DNA from: Polaromonas sp. JS666
GTDB lineage: Bacteria > Pseudomonadota > Gammaproteobacteria > Burkholderiales > Burkholderiaceae_C
Direction of reading: 5' to 3'
DNA length: 64,000 nt
Assembly: GCF_900103405.1 (NCBI RefSeq)
Contig: NZ_FNHX01000013.1
Coordinates: forward strand, 47,077 to 111,076
Shown: positions 25,381 through 34,930 of the stretch, in pieces
Layout of the letters: every line of letters begins with the position of its first letter
How positions within the stretch are numbered: position 1 is the first letter of the stretch
The notes under the pieces: generated by a model
Databases searched by the model: none
What the model saw: the letters and a program-made list of their open reading frames with translations, nothing else
Told to the model about the DNA's origin: nothing
Translations under genes and position numbers: made by a program

Positions 25381-26394
25381 TCATTTACGCCCGCGCTGGA
25401 AGAACGCCACCGCGATGATCACAAAGCCCTGCACCGCGGCGTTCAGGTAAACGCTGATGATGCTGGTGAGGTTCAGGATGTTGCTGATCACCGAAAGCAG
25501 CACCGCGCCTATGACGGTGCCGGTGATGCTGCCGGCGCCGCCCTTGAGCGCCGTGCCGCCGACGATCACGGCCGCGATCGCCTCGAGCTCCCAGAGCAGG
25601 CCGGTGGACGGCGAGGCCGAGCCCAGGCGCGGCACATAGAGCACGGTGGCGATGCCGACACAAACGCCCAGCAGCACATAGGTGAGCACCTTGACGCGGT
25701 CGACCTCCACGGCCGCATAGCGGGCCACCTGCTCGTTGGAGCCTATGGCCTGCACGTAGCGGCCGTAGGCCGTGCGGTTCAGGATCAGGCCGCCCAGCAG
25801 CGCGACCACGACAAAGACCCACACCGGCACGGGCACGCCCAGCCAGCTGCCGTAGTACACCGGGCCGTAGGCGCTGGCCAGCGAGCCGTCCAGCGTGATG
25901 GCGCCGCCATTGGAGAAGTAGGTGAGGTAGGCGCGGAAAATGCCCAGCGTCCCCAGGGTCACGATAAAGGGTTCTATGCGCCCCTTGCTGATCAGCAGGC
26001 CGTGGGCCAGGCCGAACAGCGCGCCCAGGCCGACGGCGCAGGCCATGCCGGCCAGGATGGCGGCCAGCGGCGGCCAGCCGGCGCCCGCGGCGGCGTTCAT
26101 CAGCAGGATCATGGCGCCCGCGATCAGCGCCGCCATGGACCCCACCGACAGGTCTATGCCGCCGGAAATGATCACAAAACACATGCCCACGGCGATGATG
26201 CCGATGAACGCCGTTCGGGTCAGCACGTTCATGGCGTTGTCCAGGCTGGCGAAGTTTTCGTTCAGCATGGCGCCGAGCAGGCACACCAGCACCAGGCCCG
26301 CCAGCGGGCCGCCGCCGCGCAGGCCGGCCCAGCGGCGCGCGACCATGGGCGCCGGCGATACACCGGCCATGGGTTTAGTGGGTTCCAGTTGCAT
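25381..26394 (-). CDS. sugar ABC transporter permease of the xyl operon
   Basis: 337-aa RbsC/XylH-like inner-membrane permease. CUT2 signatures are GGIDLSVGSMAALIAG and AAVIVGGTALKGGAGSITGT, among many hydrophobic segments. ATG at 26394 overlaps the 3' end of the ATPase gene by 20 bp, showing tight coupling. A hydrophilic N-terminal stretch of about 25 residues precedes the first membrane segment. A start at the internal ATG (MAGVSPAPM) would remove the overlap, so the exact start is unsettled. Confidence 0.9.
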   Translation of the reverse strand: MQLEPTKPMAGVSPAPMVARRWAGLRGGGPLAGLVLVCLLGAMLNENFASLDNAMNVLTRTAFIGIIAVGMCFVIISGGIDLSVGSMAALIAGAMILLMNAAAGAGWPPLAAILAGMACAVGLGALFGLAHGLLISKGRIEPFIVTLGTLGIFRAYLTYFSNGGAITLDGSLASAYGPVYYGSWLGVPVPVWVFVVVALLGGLILNRTAYGRYVQAIGSNEQVARYAAVEVDRVKVLTYVLLGVCVGIATVLYVPRLGSASPSTGLLWELEAIAAVIVGGTALKGGAGSITGTVIGAVLLSVISNILNLTSIISVYLNAAVQGFVIIAVAFFQRGRK

Positions 26395-27859
26395 GGGCGA
26401 TCAGCAGTTCTTCAGTGAGCTGGTCCTGCGGCAACTCGGCCGCCATCCGGCCCTGGCGCATGACGATGACGCGGTGGCACAGGCCTATGAGTTCAAGCAG
26501 CTCGGACGAGACGATGACGACGGCGCGGCCCTCGTCGGCCAGGCGCCGGATCAGGAAATAAATGTCGCGCTTGGCCCCCACGTCCACGCCGCGCGTCGGC
26601 TCGTCGAGCACCACGACTTGCGGCTGCGGCTGCAGCACGCGGGCCAGCGCCAGCTTCTGCTGGTTGCCGCCGGACAGTGCCGATGCCGGCACGCCGGCCG
26701 CCGCGCGTATGCCGAAGGCTTCGCTCGCCTGCTTCAGGGCCGCGCGCTCCGCCGCGGGGTCCAGCCAGGGCTGGGCGTAGCGCTCCAGCGCCATCAGCGT
26801 GAGGTTCTCCGGCACGCCCATGCGCAGGTGCAGGCCGCGGCCCTTGCGGTCCTCGCTGAGATAGGTCAGCCCCAGGCGCGAGGCTGAGCGCGGGCTGCGC
26901 CGCGTCCACGGGCGGCCCGCGATGTCCACCGCCGCGCAGCTCGCGGGGCGCAGGCCCAGCAGGCCTTCAAACAACTCAGTCCGGCCGGCGCCGACCAGCC
27001 CGGCAAAGCCCAGGATCTCGCCGGCGCGCACCTGGAAGCTCACGTCCTGCGCCCAGCCGGGCACCTGCAGGTCCCGGACCTTGAGCAGCGCCTGCGCGCC
27101 CTCGGGCACGGGCTGCCGCGGCGGAAACAGGTCGCTGAGCTCGCGGCCCACCATGAGGCTGGCCATTTGCTGCCGGGTCACGCTGCCCGTGGGCCGGTGC
27201 GCCACCAGGCGGCCGTCGCGCATGACCAGCACTTCGTCGGTGATGCGTTCAACCTCGTCCAGCTTGTGCGAAATGTAGAGCACCGTGGCGCCCTGGCCAC
27301 GCAGCTGCGCGATCAGGGCGAACAGCCGCTCGGTTTCGGAGGGTGTGAGCGTGGCGGTGGGTTCGTCCATCACCAGCACGCGGGCATTGCGGCTCAGGGC
27401 CTTGGCGATCTCCACCAGCTGCTTCTCGGCCACGATCAGGTCGCGCACGCGCCGGCCGGGGTCGCAGGCCAGCCCCACCGAGCGCATCGCCGCCTCGGCG
27501 CGGCGCGCCATCGCCCGCTCGTCCAGCAGGCCGTGGCGCGTCAGCTCATGCCCAAGGAAAATGTTCTGCGCGATGCTCAGGTCGTCGGCGAGGTTGAACT
27601 CCTGGTGGATCATCACGATGCCTTCGGCCTCTGCGTCGCGCGGGCCCCTGAAACTCACGGCCTGCCCGCCTATCTCCACCGAGCCCTCGCTGGCCGGTTC
27701 ATAGCCGGCCAGTATCTTCATGAGCGTGGACTTGCCGGCACCGTTCTCGCCCAGCACACCGTACACCCGCCCGGGCGCAAAAGCGAAGCTCACGCCATGC
27801 AGCACCTGCACGGGCCCGAAGCGCTTTGTCACCTGCTGGAAGCCGACGTCCGGGTTCAT
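26375..27859 (-). CDS. sugar ABC transporter ATP-binding protein of the xyl operon
   Basis: 494-aa double-domain ATPase (XylG/RbsA-like). The N-half has GENGAGKST, LIVAEKQLVEIAKAL and VLVMDEPTATL. The C-half has GLVGAGRTELFEGLLG, LSGGNQQKLALARVL and VVVLDEPTRGVD. ATG at 27859 is preferred over an in-frame TTG at 27889 because GGAG precedes it and homology starts there. The gene follows xylA by 22 bp and overlaps the permease gene. Order xylA - ATPase - permease - binding protein fits a xylose import and isomerisation unit. Confidence 0.9.
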   Translation of the reverse strand: MNPDVGFQQVTKRFGPVQVLHGVSFAFAPGRVYGVLGENGAGKSTLMKILAGYEPASEGSVEIGGQAVSFRGPRDAEAEGIVMIHQEFNLADDLSIAQNIFLGHELTRHGLLDERAMARRAEAAMRSVGLACDPGRRVRDLIVAEKQLVEIAKALSRNARVLVMDEPTATLTPSETERLFALIAQLRGQGATVLYISHKLDEVERITDEVLVMRDGRLVAHRPTGSVTRQQMASLMVGRELSDLFPPRQPVPEGAQALLKVRDLQVPGWAQDVSFQVRAGEILGFAGLVGAGRTELFEGLLGLRPASCAAVDIAGRPWTRRSPRSASRLGLTYLSEDRKGRGLHLRMGVPENLTLMALERYAQPWLDPAAERAALKQASEAFGIRAAAGVPASALSGGNQQKLALARVLQPQPQVVVLDEPTRGVDVGAKRDIYFLIRRLADEGRAVVIVSSELLELIGLCHRVIVMRQGRMAAELPQDQLTEELLIAHATGTH

Positions 27860-27881
27860 GGTGCGCGCTCCTGCCGGTGCC

Positions 27882-29198
27882 TCAGTCAAAGATCGCGGCG
27901 TTCACGCGGTTTTCCAGCCACTCCTGCCGCCCGCTCACCGGCCGGGGCCGCAGGTCCTGCACGAAGGCGTATTCCGCCACCTCGCTGAGCTTCATGTCCC
28001 CGCCCAGGATGCCGCGGCCCAGGTCGCCGTCCCAGCGGGCGTAGCGCTCGGCGCGAAAACGCTCGAGCTCACCGGCTTCCACCAGCCGCGCGGCGCTCTT
28101 GAGCGCCAGGGCCAGCGCGTCGATGGCGCCAGCGTGCCCGTGCAGGATGTCCACCGGGTCCATGCTCTGGCGGCGCACCTTGGCGTCGAAGTTGAAGCCG
28201 CCGCTGCCGACCCCGCCCGCGCGCAGGATCTCGTACATCGCCAGCGTGAGGTCTTCCACGCTGTTGGGGAACTGGTCGGTGTCCCAGCCGTTCTGCGGGT
28301 CACCGCGGTTGGCGTCTATGCTGCCGAAGATGCCCAGCGCGGCAGCCGTGGCAATCTCGTGCTGGAAGCTGTGGCCCGCCAGCGTGGCGTGGTTGGCCTC
28401 GATGTTCAGCTTGATTTCGCGCTCCAGGCCGAAGTCCTTGAGGAAGCCATAGACCGTGGCGCTGTCGTAGTCGTACTGGTGCTTGGTGGGCTCAAGCGGC
28501 TTGGGCTCTATCAGCAGCTGGCCCGCGAAACCTATCTTGTGTTTGTGCTCCACCACCATCTGCATGAAGCGGCCGAGCTGGCGCCGCTCACGGCGCAAGT
28601 CGGTGTTGAGCAGCGTGTCGTAGCCTTCGCGCCCGCCCCACATCACGTAGTTCGCGCCACCCAGGCGATGGGTCGCGTTGAGCGCGCTGAAGACCTGCGT
28701 CGCGGCGTAGGCGAAGACTTCGGGGTCGGGATTGCTCGCGGCGCCGGCGGCGTAGCGTGGATGGCTGAACAGGTTGGCCGTGCCCCACAGCAGCGCGATT
28801 CCCGTCTCCTGCTGCTTTTGCGCCAGCACGTCCACCATGGCCGACAGGTTGCTGCGGTAGTCCGCCAGGCTCGCGCCCTCGGGCGCCACGTCGGTGTCGT
28901 GAAAAGTGTAGAAAGGCACGCCCAGCCGCGAGATCAGGCCGAAGGCGGCGTCGGCCTTGCGGCGCGCCAGCGTCAGCTCGTCGCCGGGCACATGCCAGGG
29001 CCGCGCGAAGGTCGCCTGCCCGAACACGTCGTTGCCGGGCCACACAAAGGTATGCCAATAACAGACGGCCAGCCGCAGGTGCTGCTCCATCGTCTTGCCC
29101 AGCACGCGCTCCTTGGCGTCGTAATGGCGGTAGGCCAGCGGATTCGTCGACTGCGGGCCCTCGTAACGGACCTGGGGAAGGGATTCAAAGGAGGTCAT
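27882..29198 (-). CDS. xylA: Xylose isomerase
   Basis: 438-aa enzyme converting D-xylose to D-xylulose. Active-site features are FHDTDV with catalytic H100 and D103, WGGREGY (187-193), metal ligand E231 in IEPKP, and E267/H270 in NIEANH. The length fits class II isomerases (E. coli, 440 aa). It is the first gene of a seven-gene leftward operon ending in xylB. A 90-bp element at 29221-29310, immediately upstream, is duplicated in front of the second sugar operon by xylR and is the probable XylR-activated promoter. The ribosome-binding site is weak. Confidence 0.96.
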   Translation of the reverse strand: MTSFESLPQVRYEGPQSTNPLAYRHYDAKERVLGKTMEQHLRLAVCYWHTFVWPGNDVFGQATFARPWHVPGDELTLARRKADAAFGLISRLGVPFYTFHDTDVAPEGASLADYRSNLSAMVDVLAQKQQETGIALLWGTANLFSHPRYAAGAASNPDPEVFAYAATQVFSALNATHRLGGANYVMWGGREGYDTLLNTDLRRERRQLGRFMQMVVEHKHKIGFAGQLLIEPKPLEPTKHQYDYDSATVYGFLKDFGLEREIKLNIEANHATLAGHSFQHEIATAAALGIFGSIDANRGDPQNGWDTDQFPNSVEDLTLAMYEILRAGGVGSGGFNFDAKVRRQSMDPVDILHGHAGAIDALALALKSAARLVEAGELERFRAERYARWDGDLGRGILGGDMKLSEVAEYAFVQDLRPRPVSGRQEWLENRVNAAIFD

Positions 29199-29220
29199 GG
29201 ATGCGCCGGAACAATCAAAA

Positions 29221-29310
29221 TGGCGATGCTAGTCCTCGTGCCGCCGCGCAAGTTTGCGAATTTGGCGAGCGCGGCTTGTGAAATTTCTTTCTGCATTGCA
29301 GCAATTGGTG
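29221..29310 (-). promoter_or_regulatory. Probable XylR-dependent promoter of xylA (copy 1)
   Basis: This element, 23 bp upstream of the xylA ATG, aligns without gaps to 38049-38138: 52/60 identities over 29251-29310 and a perfect 12-bp block at 29221-29232. It contains a direct repeat, TTGCGAATTT at 29254-29263 and TTGTGAAATT at 29276-29285, 22 bp apart, as expected for an AraC-type dimer. Read leftward, the conserved 12-bp block contains TAGCAT, a plausible -10 about 20 bp after the proximal half-site. Conservation is seen directly; the XylR and -10 assignments are inferred. Confidence 0.75.
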
Positions 29311-29344
29311 CGATAGGCGGGATAGTCGCCGGCATGGCCACCCC

Positions 29345-30295
29345 TCAGCCGGCTCGCGGCGCGGAAACGCTCGCACCGGAGGTCGCCAGGTAGCAGGCAT
29401 ACAGCGAAGTCGTTGCCGTGATGAACAGCCTGTTGCCGCGCGGGCCGCCGAACTCGAGGTTGGCCACCGGCTCCGGGATGAGGATCTTGCCCAGCAGCTC
29501 GCCTTGCGGCGTGAAGCAATGGACGCCGTCGCCGGCGCTGGTCCAGACATTGCCGAGAACGTCCACGCGCAGCCCGTCCGGGATGCCGCTGTCCACCGTC
29601 GCGAACACCTCGCCGCCCAGCAAGCGGTCTCCGCTCACCAGGAAGGAGCGGATGTGGCGCGGCCCCTGGGGATCGTGCGAGGCGCCCGAATCCGCGATAT
29701 ACAGCCGCCGCCCGTCGGGCGAAAAAGCCAGCCCGTTCGGCTGGACAAAGTCGGTCACGACCGCCTCCACGCGGCCGCTGACGGTGTCGACGCGGAACAC
29801 GTAGCGGCCGCCGTACTCAGGCTCTGCCGCGTAACCCTCGTAATCGGAGAGGATGCCGTAGGACGGGTCGGAGAACCACAAGGCTCCATCGGGCCCCAGC
29901 ACCAGGTCGTTGGGCGAGTTGAGTTTTTTTCCCTGGAACGAGGAGGCCAGCACCGTGCGGCGCCCGTCGTGGCCGGTGCGGCTCACGCAGCGCGTTCCGT
30001 GCTCGCAGCTGAGCAGGCGGCCCTCACCGTCGCGCGTGTTGCCGTTGGCGAAATCGGAAGGCTTGCGGAACTCCAGCACGCACCCGGGCCCGGCACCGTC
30101 GGGTACCCAGCGCAGGATGCGGTTGTTGGGGATGTCGCTGAACAGCAGGAAATCACCCGCGGGGAAATACACCGGCCCTTCGGCCCAACGCGCACCGCTG
30201 TAGAGTTTTTCCACAAAAGCGTTGGGAGGCACCAGGCCGCGAAAGCGGGTGTCGTGCAGGCGGAAATCACCGCGAATCCCATAGCGTTCACCCAT
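29345..30295 (-). CDS. SMP-30/gluconolactonase-family sugar lactonase
   Basis: 316-aa six-bladed beta-propeller lactonase that opens aldonolactones. Family features are GARWAEGPVYFPAGDFLLFS, an NSPNDLVLGPDGALWFSDPSYG metal-site strand, and GLAFSPDGRRLYIADSG with the metal-binding aspartate. ATG at 30295 is preferred to GTG 30301 because AAGGGA is then correctly spaced. It is the last gene of the second sugar operon, 12 bp after a permease gene, where it would hydrolyse the lactone made by the operon's dehydrogenases. Substrate could be xylono-, arabino-, galactono- or related lactone. Confidence 0.85.
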   Translation of the reverse strand: MGERYGIRGDFRLHDTRFRGLVPPNAFVEKLYSGARWAEGPVYFPAGDFLLFSDIPNNRILRWVPDGAGPGCVLEFRKPSDFANGNTRDGEGRLLSCEHGTRCVSRTGHDGRRTVLASSFQGKKLNSPNDLVLGPDGALWFSDPSYGILSDYEGYAAEPEYGGRYVFRVDTVSGRVEAVVTDFVQPNGLAFSPDGRRLYIADSGASHDPQGPRHIRSFLVSGDRLLGGEVFATVDSGIPDGLRVDVLGNVWTSAGDGVHCFTPQGELLGKILIPEPVANLEFGGPRGNRLFITATTSLYACYLATSGASVSAPRAG

Positions 30296-30307
30296 GCTCA
30301 CATCCCT

Positions 30308-31303
30308 TCATCTCACTTTGGCCGATCTTCCGTACAGCAGCAGCATGGCCAGTATCAGCGCTCCGTAAATGATCTGGCGGCCCGCTTCGGGCATCTGCAA
30401 AACCGCCAGCATGCTTTGCAACAGCACGATGAACACGACGCCGGCGACCGTGCCCAGGTAGCTGCCGCGCCCGCCCAGGATGTTGGTGCCGCCCAGCACC
30501 ACGGCCGCGATCGCCGGCAGCAGGTAGGGGTCGCCCATGGCCTGGTAGGCGTTGCCTGAATACCCGGCCAGCATCACCCCGGCGAACGCCGCCAGCATGC
30601 CGCAGGCGACGAAACAGGCGACCGTCATCCTGGCGGTGCGCACGCCGCTGAGGTAGGCGGCGCGCTCGCTGTTGCCGATCACGTAGACATAACGGCCGGC
30701 CGCCGTGCGCGTCAGCAGCAGGTACACCAGCAGCGAAACGGCTGCCCAGGCCAGCACCGCGTTGGGCAGGCCCAGGGTCCTGCCCACGGCCAGCTCGCGC
30801 ATCAGCGGCGTGGCGGCGTCCTGGGGCGCATGGCCGCCGGTGTACAGCACCATCAGCCCCTGCAGCACGGCATTGGCACCCAGCGTGAAAATCATGGAGG
30901 GGATGCGCAGCAGCGCCACACCCAGGCCGTTGGCCAGCCCGACCAGCGCGCCGCAGAAGAGGCCGGCCGGGATGGCCCAGCCGGCCCCATAAGCCGACCC
31001 CGCGGCGGCGGCCATCATGGCGCCGGTGGTGATGGTCCAGGGCACCGACAGGTCGATGTGGCCCAGCAGGATGACGGCCATCAGCCCCGCCGCGGCCAGC
31101 CCGAGGAAAGCGGCGATCTGCAGCTGCTGCAGCAGGTAGGCGGGCATCAGGAAATTGCGGTTCACGGCGCTGCCGGCCAGCAGCAGCAGCAGGCAGCACA
31201 GCCCCACCACGGCGGGCGGGTTCAGCAGCAGGCGCTGCATAGGGCTCTTCGCCCTAGCGGTTGCGGACGAAGGCTGCGCAGCGACCAGTTCACCGGTGCT
31301 CAT
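30308..31303 (-). CDS. sugar ABC transporter permease (YjfF-like position)
   Basis: 331-aa CUT2 permease. Conserved segments are LGHIDLSVPWTITTGAMM and AAVVLGGTNILGGRGSYLGT. Start ATG 31303 shares its first base with the stop of the upstream permease gene (TGATG), so the two permeases are coupled; the longer open frame to 31357 is discarded. Two different permeases in one importer is the arrangement of the E. coli YtfQ-YtfR-YtfT-YjfF galactofuranose system and suggests a heterodimeric channel. Confidence 0.87.
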   Translation of the reverse strand: MSTGELVAAQPSSATARAKSPMQRLLLNPPAVVGLCCLLLLLAGSAVNRNFLMPAYLLQQLQIAAFLGLAAAGLMAVILLGHIDLSVPWTITTGAMMAAAAGSAYGAGWAIPAGLFCGALVGLANGLGVALLRIPSMIFTLGANAVLQGLMVLYTGGHAPQDAATPLMRELAVGRTLGLPNAVLAWAAVSLLVYLLLTRTAAGRYVYVIGNSERAAYLSGVRTARMTVACFVACGMLAAFAGVMLAGYSGNAYQAMGDPYLLPAIAAVVLGGTNILGGRGSYLGTVAGVVFIVLLQSMLAVLQMPEAGRQIIYGALILAMLLLYGRSAKVR

Positions 31304-32289
31304 CAAAACAGCTCCAGGCGGTTTCTGACGCGCAACACGCGCGCCGCGCCCATGCACACGGCGGCCAGCAGGATCAGGCCCTCAAAAAGGGGCTGCCAGA
31401 GCGCCGGCGCATTGAAGACGAACAGCAGGTCGCCGATGGTGCGCAGCACGAAGGCGCCCAGGATGGAGCCGACCATCCCGCCGGTGCCGCCATACAGGGA
31501 GGTGCCGCCTATCACGACCGCCGCGATCGAATTGAGGGTGTACAGGCCGGCCTGCGGGCCGCTGGCTTCGCCCGACAGCGCGATCAGGGACAGCAGCAGG
31601 CCGGCCACACCCGAAAGCAGGCCGGCCACGGTATAGGCCAGGAACTTGGCGCGGTCCGACGGAACGCCGGAGAGGTAGGCCGCCTGCTCCGACGACCCGA
31701 CGGCATAACATGCGCGGCCCGTCACCGTGCGCTTCAAAGGCATCCACCCCAGCACGACCAGCACGGCCAACAGCACCATGGTGGCGGGAATCACGCCGAA
31801 CAGCCGGCCTGTCAGCGCGTCCGACAGCCCCTCGCTGACCTCGCCGCCCGGCGCGGGCCGCAGCAGCAGGGCAAAGCCGAAATACACCGCGCCGGTGGCG
31901 AGCGTGACAATGATGGGCTGCAGGCGCCCGAACACCACGATGGCGCCGTTGAGGGCGCCGGCCGCCGCGCCGCAGGCGAGCACCAGCACAATGCCCAGCG
32001 CCACCTGCCAGGGCGCCCCGTTCACGACCGTGGAAGCCAGGCAGCCGGTCAGCACCATGACCATGCCGACGGAGAGATCCAGCCCCCGGGTGATGACGGG
32101 CAGCGTCTGCGCCATGGCCACGATGGCCAGCAGCACCGCCTTGTTGGACGCGGTGGTCACGATGGCCGCGGAAATCGAGCGCGGGTGCTCCATCAGGAAC
32201 AGCGCGAACATCACGATGAACACCGCCAGCGCGGCCAGCGGCCCGCCGTTGCGCCGCAATGCCATGCGCCATTCGCCGCGCCGGCTCAT
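31303..32289 (-). CDS. sugar ABC transporter permease (YtfT-like position)
   Basis: 328-aa CUT2 permease with TRGLDLSVGMVMVLTGCLAS and AAVVIGGTSLYGGTGGMVGS motifs and many membrane segments. It overlaps the ATPase gene stop by 4 bp upstream and the second permease start by 1 bp downstream. With the other permease it probably forms a heterodimeric membrane channel powered by the ATPase at 32286-33815. Confidence 0.88.
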   Translation of the reverse strand: MSRRGEWRMALRRNGGPLAALAVFIVMFALFLMEHPRSISAAIVTTASNKAVLLAIVAMAQTLPVITRGLDLSVGMVMVLTGCLASTVVNGAPWQVALGIVLVLACGAAAGALNGAIVVFGRLQPIIVTLATGAVYFGFALLLRPAPGGEVSEGLSDALTGRLFGVIPATMVLLAVLVVLGWMPLKRTVTGRACYAVGSSEQAAYLSGVPSDRAKFLAYTVAGLLSGVAGLLLSLIALSGEASGPQAGLYTLNSIAAVVIGGTSLYGGTGGMVGSILGAFVLRTIGDLLFVFNAPALWQPLFEGLILLAAVCMGAARVLRVRNRLELF

Positions 32290-33815
32290 ACGGTGGCGGC
32301 CTCCCGGCCGCCGGGTGAGACGTTGAGCGAGGAGGCCACGATGGCGTGCTCGCTGATATCGCCGCCGGCCAGTGTGCGGGCAATCCGGCCCTCGTACATG
32401 ATGAGCACGCGGTCGGCCAGGCCTATGAGCTCTTCATAGTCGGTGGAATACAGCAGCACGGCCACACCCCGGGCGGCCAGCTCGCGCAGCAGCGCATACA
32501 GCTCCTGCTTGGTGGCCACGTCGATGCCGCGGGTCGGGTCGTTGAGCAGCAGCACGCGCGGCTGGGCCATCAGCCATTTGGCGATCACCACCTTTTGCTG
32601 GTTGCCGCCCGACAAGGTCTGCACCGGGTCTTGCGCATCGCCTATCTTGATGCGCAGTTGCTCCACCATGCGCGCCACGGCGGAGGACTCCGCCGCCGCG
32701 CTGAGCATGCCCAGGCGCGTTAGCGCCGGCAGGTTGGCCAGGCTCATGTTCTCGCGGATGCTCATGGGCAGGATCAGCCCCTCGGTCTTGCGGTCCTCGG
32801 GGATCAGCGCGATGCCCAGCTCCGGGCCCTTGCAGACATGCGGCGCCAGGTCGCGGCGCAACTGGCCGAACACCTGCACCTTGCCCTGCACGCCCTTGAG
32901 CACGCCGAACAGCGCCAGCAGCAGCTCCCGCTGCCCCTGCCCGTCCAGCCCTCCCAGCCCGACGATCTCGCCGGCCTTGATCTCCAGCGAGATGTCGTGC
33001 AGCGCGGGGGGCCAGCCCAGGCCCTGCACGCTGATGGCGGGCTGGGCCCAGGGCGCGGGGCCGGTTTTCGGCGGATAGGTCTTGGCGACGTCGCGGCCTA
33101 TCATCAGCTGCACCACCTGCGCATCAGATCGGCTGCCGCCGACGAAGCTGTCCACGCGCCTGCCGCTGCGAAACACCGAGCAGGTGTCGGCCAGCGCCTT
33201 GACCTCATGCATGCGGTGCGAGATGAACAGGATGCCCACGCCGCGCACGCGCAACTGGAACAACAGCGTGTAAAGCCGCTCCACGTCCTCGCTGCTCAGC
33301 GCCGAGGTCGCCTCGTCCAGGATCAGCAGGCGCGGTTTCAGGCTCAGCGCCTTGGCGATCTCGATCAGCTGGCGGCGTGAAAGCGGCAGGTCCCGCACGC
33401 GCTCCCTGGGGTGGATGTCGCCGCACCCCAGCATGGCCAGCAGGGCGGCAGCCTGCGCCTGCTGCGCCTTCGCGTCGATCAGCCCGCGCCGGCGCGGCGG
33501 CCGCGACAGGAAGATGTTCTCGGCCACTGAGAGGTCCGGCACCAGGGACAGTTCCTGGAACACGCAGGCGATCCCATGGTCGCGGGCGACGTTGGGCGAA
33601 GCCAGGCGCAGCTCCACGCCGTCCATGAGGATGCGGCCGGCGTCGGGCTGCACCACCCCGGCGATGACCTTGATCAGGGTGGACTTGCCCGCGCCGTTTT
33701 CCCCCAGCACGGCGTGGATCTCGCCGGCATGGCAGGTGAGATCCGCGCCGTCCAGCGCGCGCACGCCCGCGTAGCGCTTGGAGATGTCCTGGAGCTGCAG
33801 CAAGGTCTGGGGCAC
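32286..33815 (-). CDS. sugar ABC transporter ATP-binding protein (YtfR-like)
   Basis: 509-aa double ATPase. N-half motifs are GENGAGKST, LPLSRRQLIEIAKAL and LLILDEATSAL; note EATSAL in place of the usual EPTAAL. C-half motifs are GLGGLDGQGQRELLLALFG, LSGGNQQKVVIAKWL and VLLLNDPTRGID, where aspartate replaces the usual glutamate after the Walker B strand. GTG at 33815 is chosen as start because AAGGAAGG precedes it at the right spacing and it lies 11 bp after the upstream stop; the open frame to 33884 overlaps the binding-protein gene. Confidence 0.88.
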   Translation of the reverse strand: MPQTLLQLQDISKRYAGVRALDGADLTCHAGEIHAVLGENGAGKSTLIKVIAGVVQPDAGRILMDGVELRLASPNVARDHGIACVFQELSLVPDLSVAENIFLSRPPRRRGLIDAKAQQAQAAALLAMLGCGDIHPRERVRDLPLSRRQLIEIAKALSLKPRLLILDEATSALSSEDVERLYTLLFQLRVRGVGILFISHRMHEVKALADTCSVFRSGRRVDSFVGGSRSDAQVVQLMIGRDVAKTYPPKTGPAPWAQPAISVQGLGWPPALHDISLEIKAGEIVGLGGLDGQGQRELLLALFGVLKGVQGKVQVFGQLRRDLAPHVCKGPELGIALIPEDRKTEGLILPMSIRENMSLANLPALTRLGMLSAAAESSAVARMVEQLRIKIGDAQDPVQTLSGGNQQKVVIAKWLMAQPRVLLLNDPTRGIDVATKQELYALLRELAARGVAVLLYSTDYEELIGLADRVLIMYEGRIARTLAGGDISEHAIVASSLNVSPGGREAATV

Positions 33816-33826
33816 GGCGCCTTCCT

Positions 33827-34930
33827 TCAGGTGTTCCCTTCGCTCTGCTTCATGATGTCCGGCGCCGTGATGTTGATGTTGCACGGCGGGAACTCATTGG
33901 CCACGTAGAACGTGTCCGGCAGCTCGGGATAGAAGTTTTTCCCCGGCGCCATCTGCGCGTATTCCACATAAGGAATGGGCACCGAGATGTACTGGGGCAG
34001 CTTCTGCCCTTGCAGCGCGGCGATGGCCGCCTTCAGCGCCACGGCGACCAGGCCGGGGGACTGCGCGGCCGAAGCACCCTTGAGCCCGTCCTTGTGGTGC
34101 GCGTAGACCATCTTGCGAAAACCGTTCTCGCCCTCGGCACCTATGGGCACGAAGGGATGTTTGGCCTCGATGAGCGCACGGACCGTGCCGTTGGAGCCGG
34201 CCTGGGTGTAAATGCCGTTGAACCGGCCGTGCACGGCGATGGCGTCCGCCGCCACTTTCTGGGAGGTGCCGTCGTCCCAGTTGCCGACCACCTCGACGAT
34301 CTGCACGCCCTTGTGCTTTTCCATGATCTCGCGAAAGCCCAGGTGTCGGTCGCGATCGACCGAGTTGCCCGGAAGCCCGCGGATTTCCAGCACCTTGCCG
34401 CTGGTGACGCCGTTCTTCTCCAGCCAGCGCCCCATGAGGCGGCCCATCTCGAACTGGTCTTCGTTGACCTGGATGACCTCGTCGGTGTCCAGCACGTTGT
34501 CAAAGGGGATCAGGACCACGCCCGCATCCTTGGCGCGCTTGATCACCGGCTTGAAGGAGGTGGGCGACACCGCGATGGTGAGGATGGCGTCGAAACCCGC
34601 GTTGATGAAGTTGTCGATGGCGCCCAGCTGCGCGGCGACGTCGGTGCCGGTGGAGACCACCTTCAGTTCCTTGATGTGGGGCTTGATCTCGGGTGTCGCC
34701 GCATAGGCCTTGAGCGACTTGATCATCTGGATGCGCCAGCTGTTTCCCGCATAGCCGTTGGCCAGGGCGATGCGGTAGGGCCCCTTGCGGGCCGGGTACT
34801 GGATGGTCTTGGTGCTGGAGGAAAAGGGCTTGAAGCAGCCCGGCTCATAGGTCTGCGCCGCCGCAGGTCCCGCAATACCAGCCAGTGCTGCGCCTGCGCC
34901 GGCGGCGAGGATGTCTCTTCTCGTATGCAT
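33827..34930 (-). CDS. periplasmic sugar-binding protein, Tat-like signal (second of two)
   Basis: 367-aa CUT2 binding protein. The N-terminus MHTRRDILAAGAGAALAGIA has a twin-arginine followed by a hydrophobic core and PAAAQ cleavage site, so it may be Tat-exported. The mature part begins with a long lead (TYEPGCFKPFSSSTKTIQYP) before the first strand YRIALANGYAGNSWRIQM. It contains ILTIAVSPTSFKPVIKRAKD and GRFNGIYTQAGSNGTVRALI. GGAGACAACC precedes the ATG. It differs clearly from the YtfQ-like protein encoded just upstream, so this transporter may serve two ligands. Confidence 0.85.
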   Translation of the reverse strand: MHTRRDILAAGAGAALAGIAGPAAAQTYEPGCFKPFSSSTKTIQYPARKGPYRIALANGYAGNSWRIQMIKSLKAYAATPEIKPHIKELKVVSTGTDVAAQLGAIDNFINAGFDAILTIAVSPTSFKPVIKRAKDAGVVLIPFDNVLDTDEVIQVNEDQFEMGRLMGRWLEKNGVTSGKVLEIRGLPGNSVDRDRHLGFREIMEKHKGVQIVEVVGNWDDGTSQKVAADAIAVHGRFNGIYTQAGSNGTVRALIEAKHPFVPIGAEGENGFRKMVYAHHKDGLKGASAAQSPGLVAVALKAAIAALQGQKLPQYISVPIPYVEYAQMAPGKNFYPELPDTFYVANEFPPCNINITAPDIMKQSEGNT

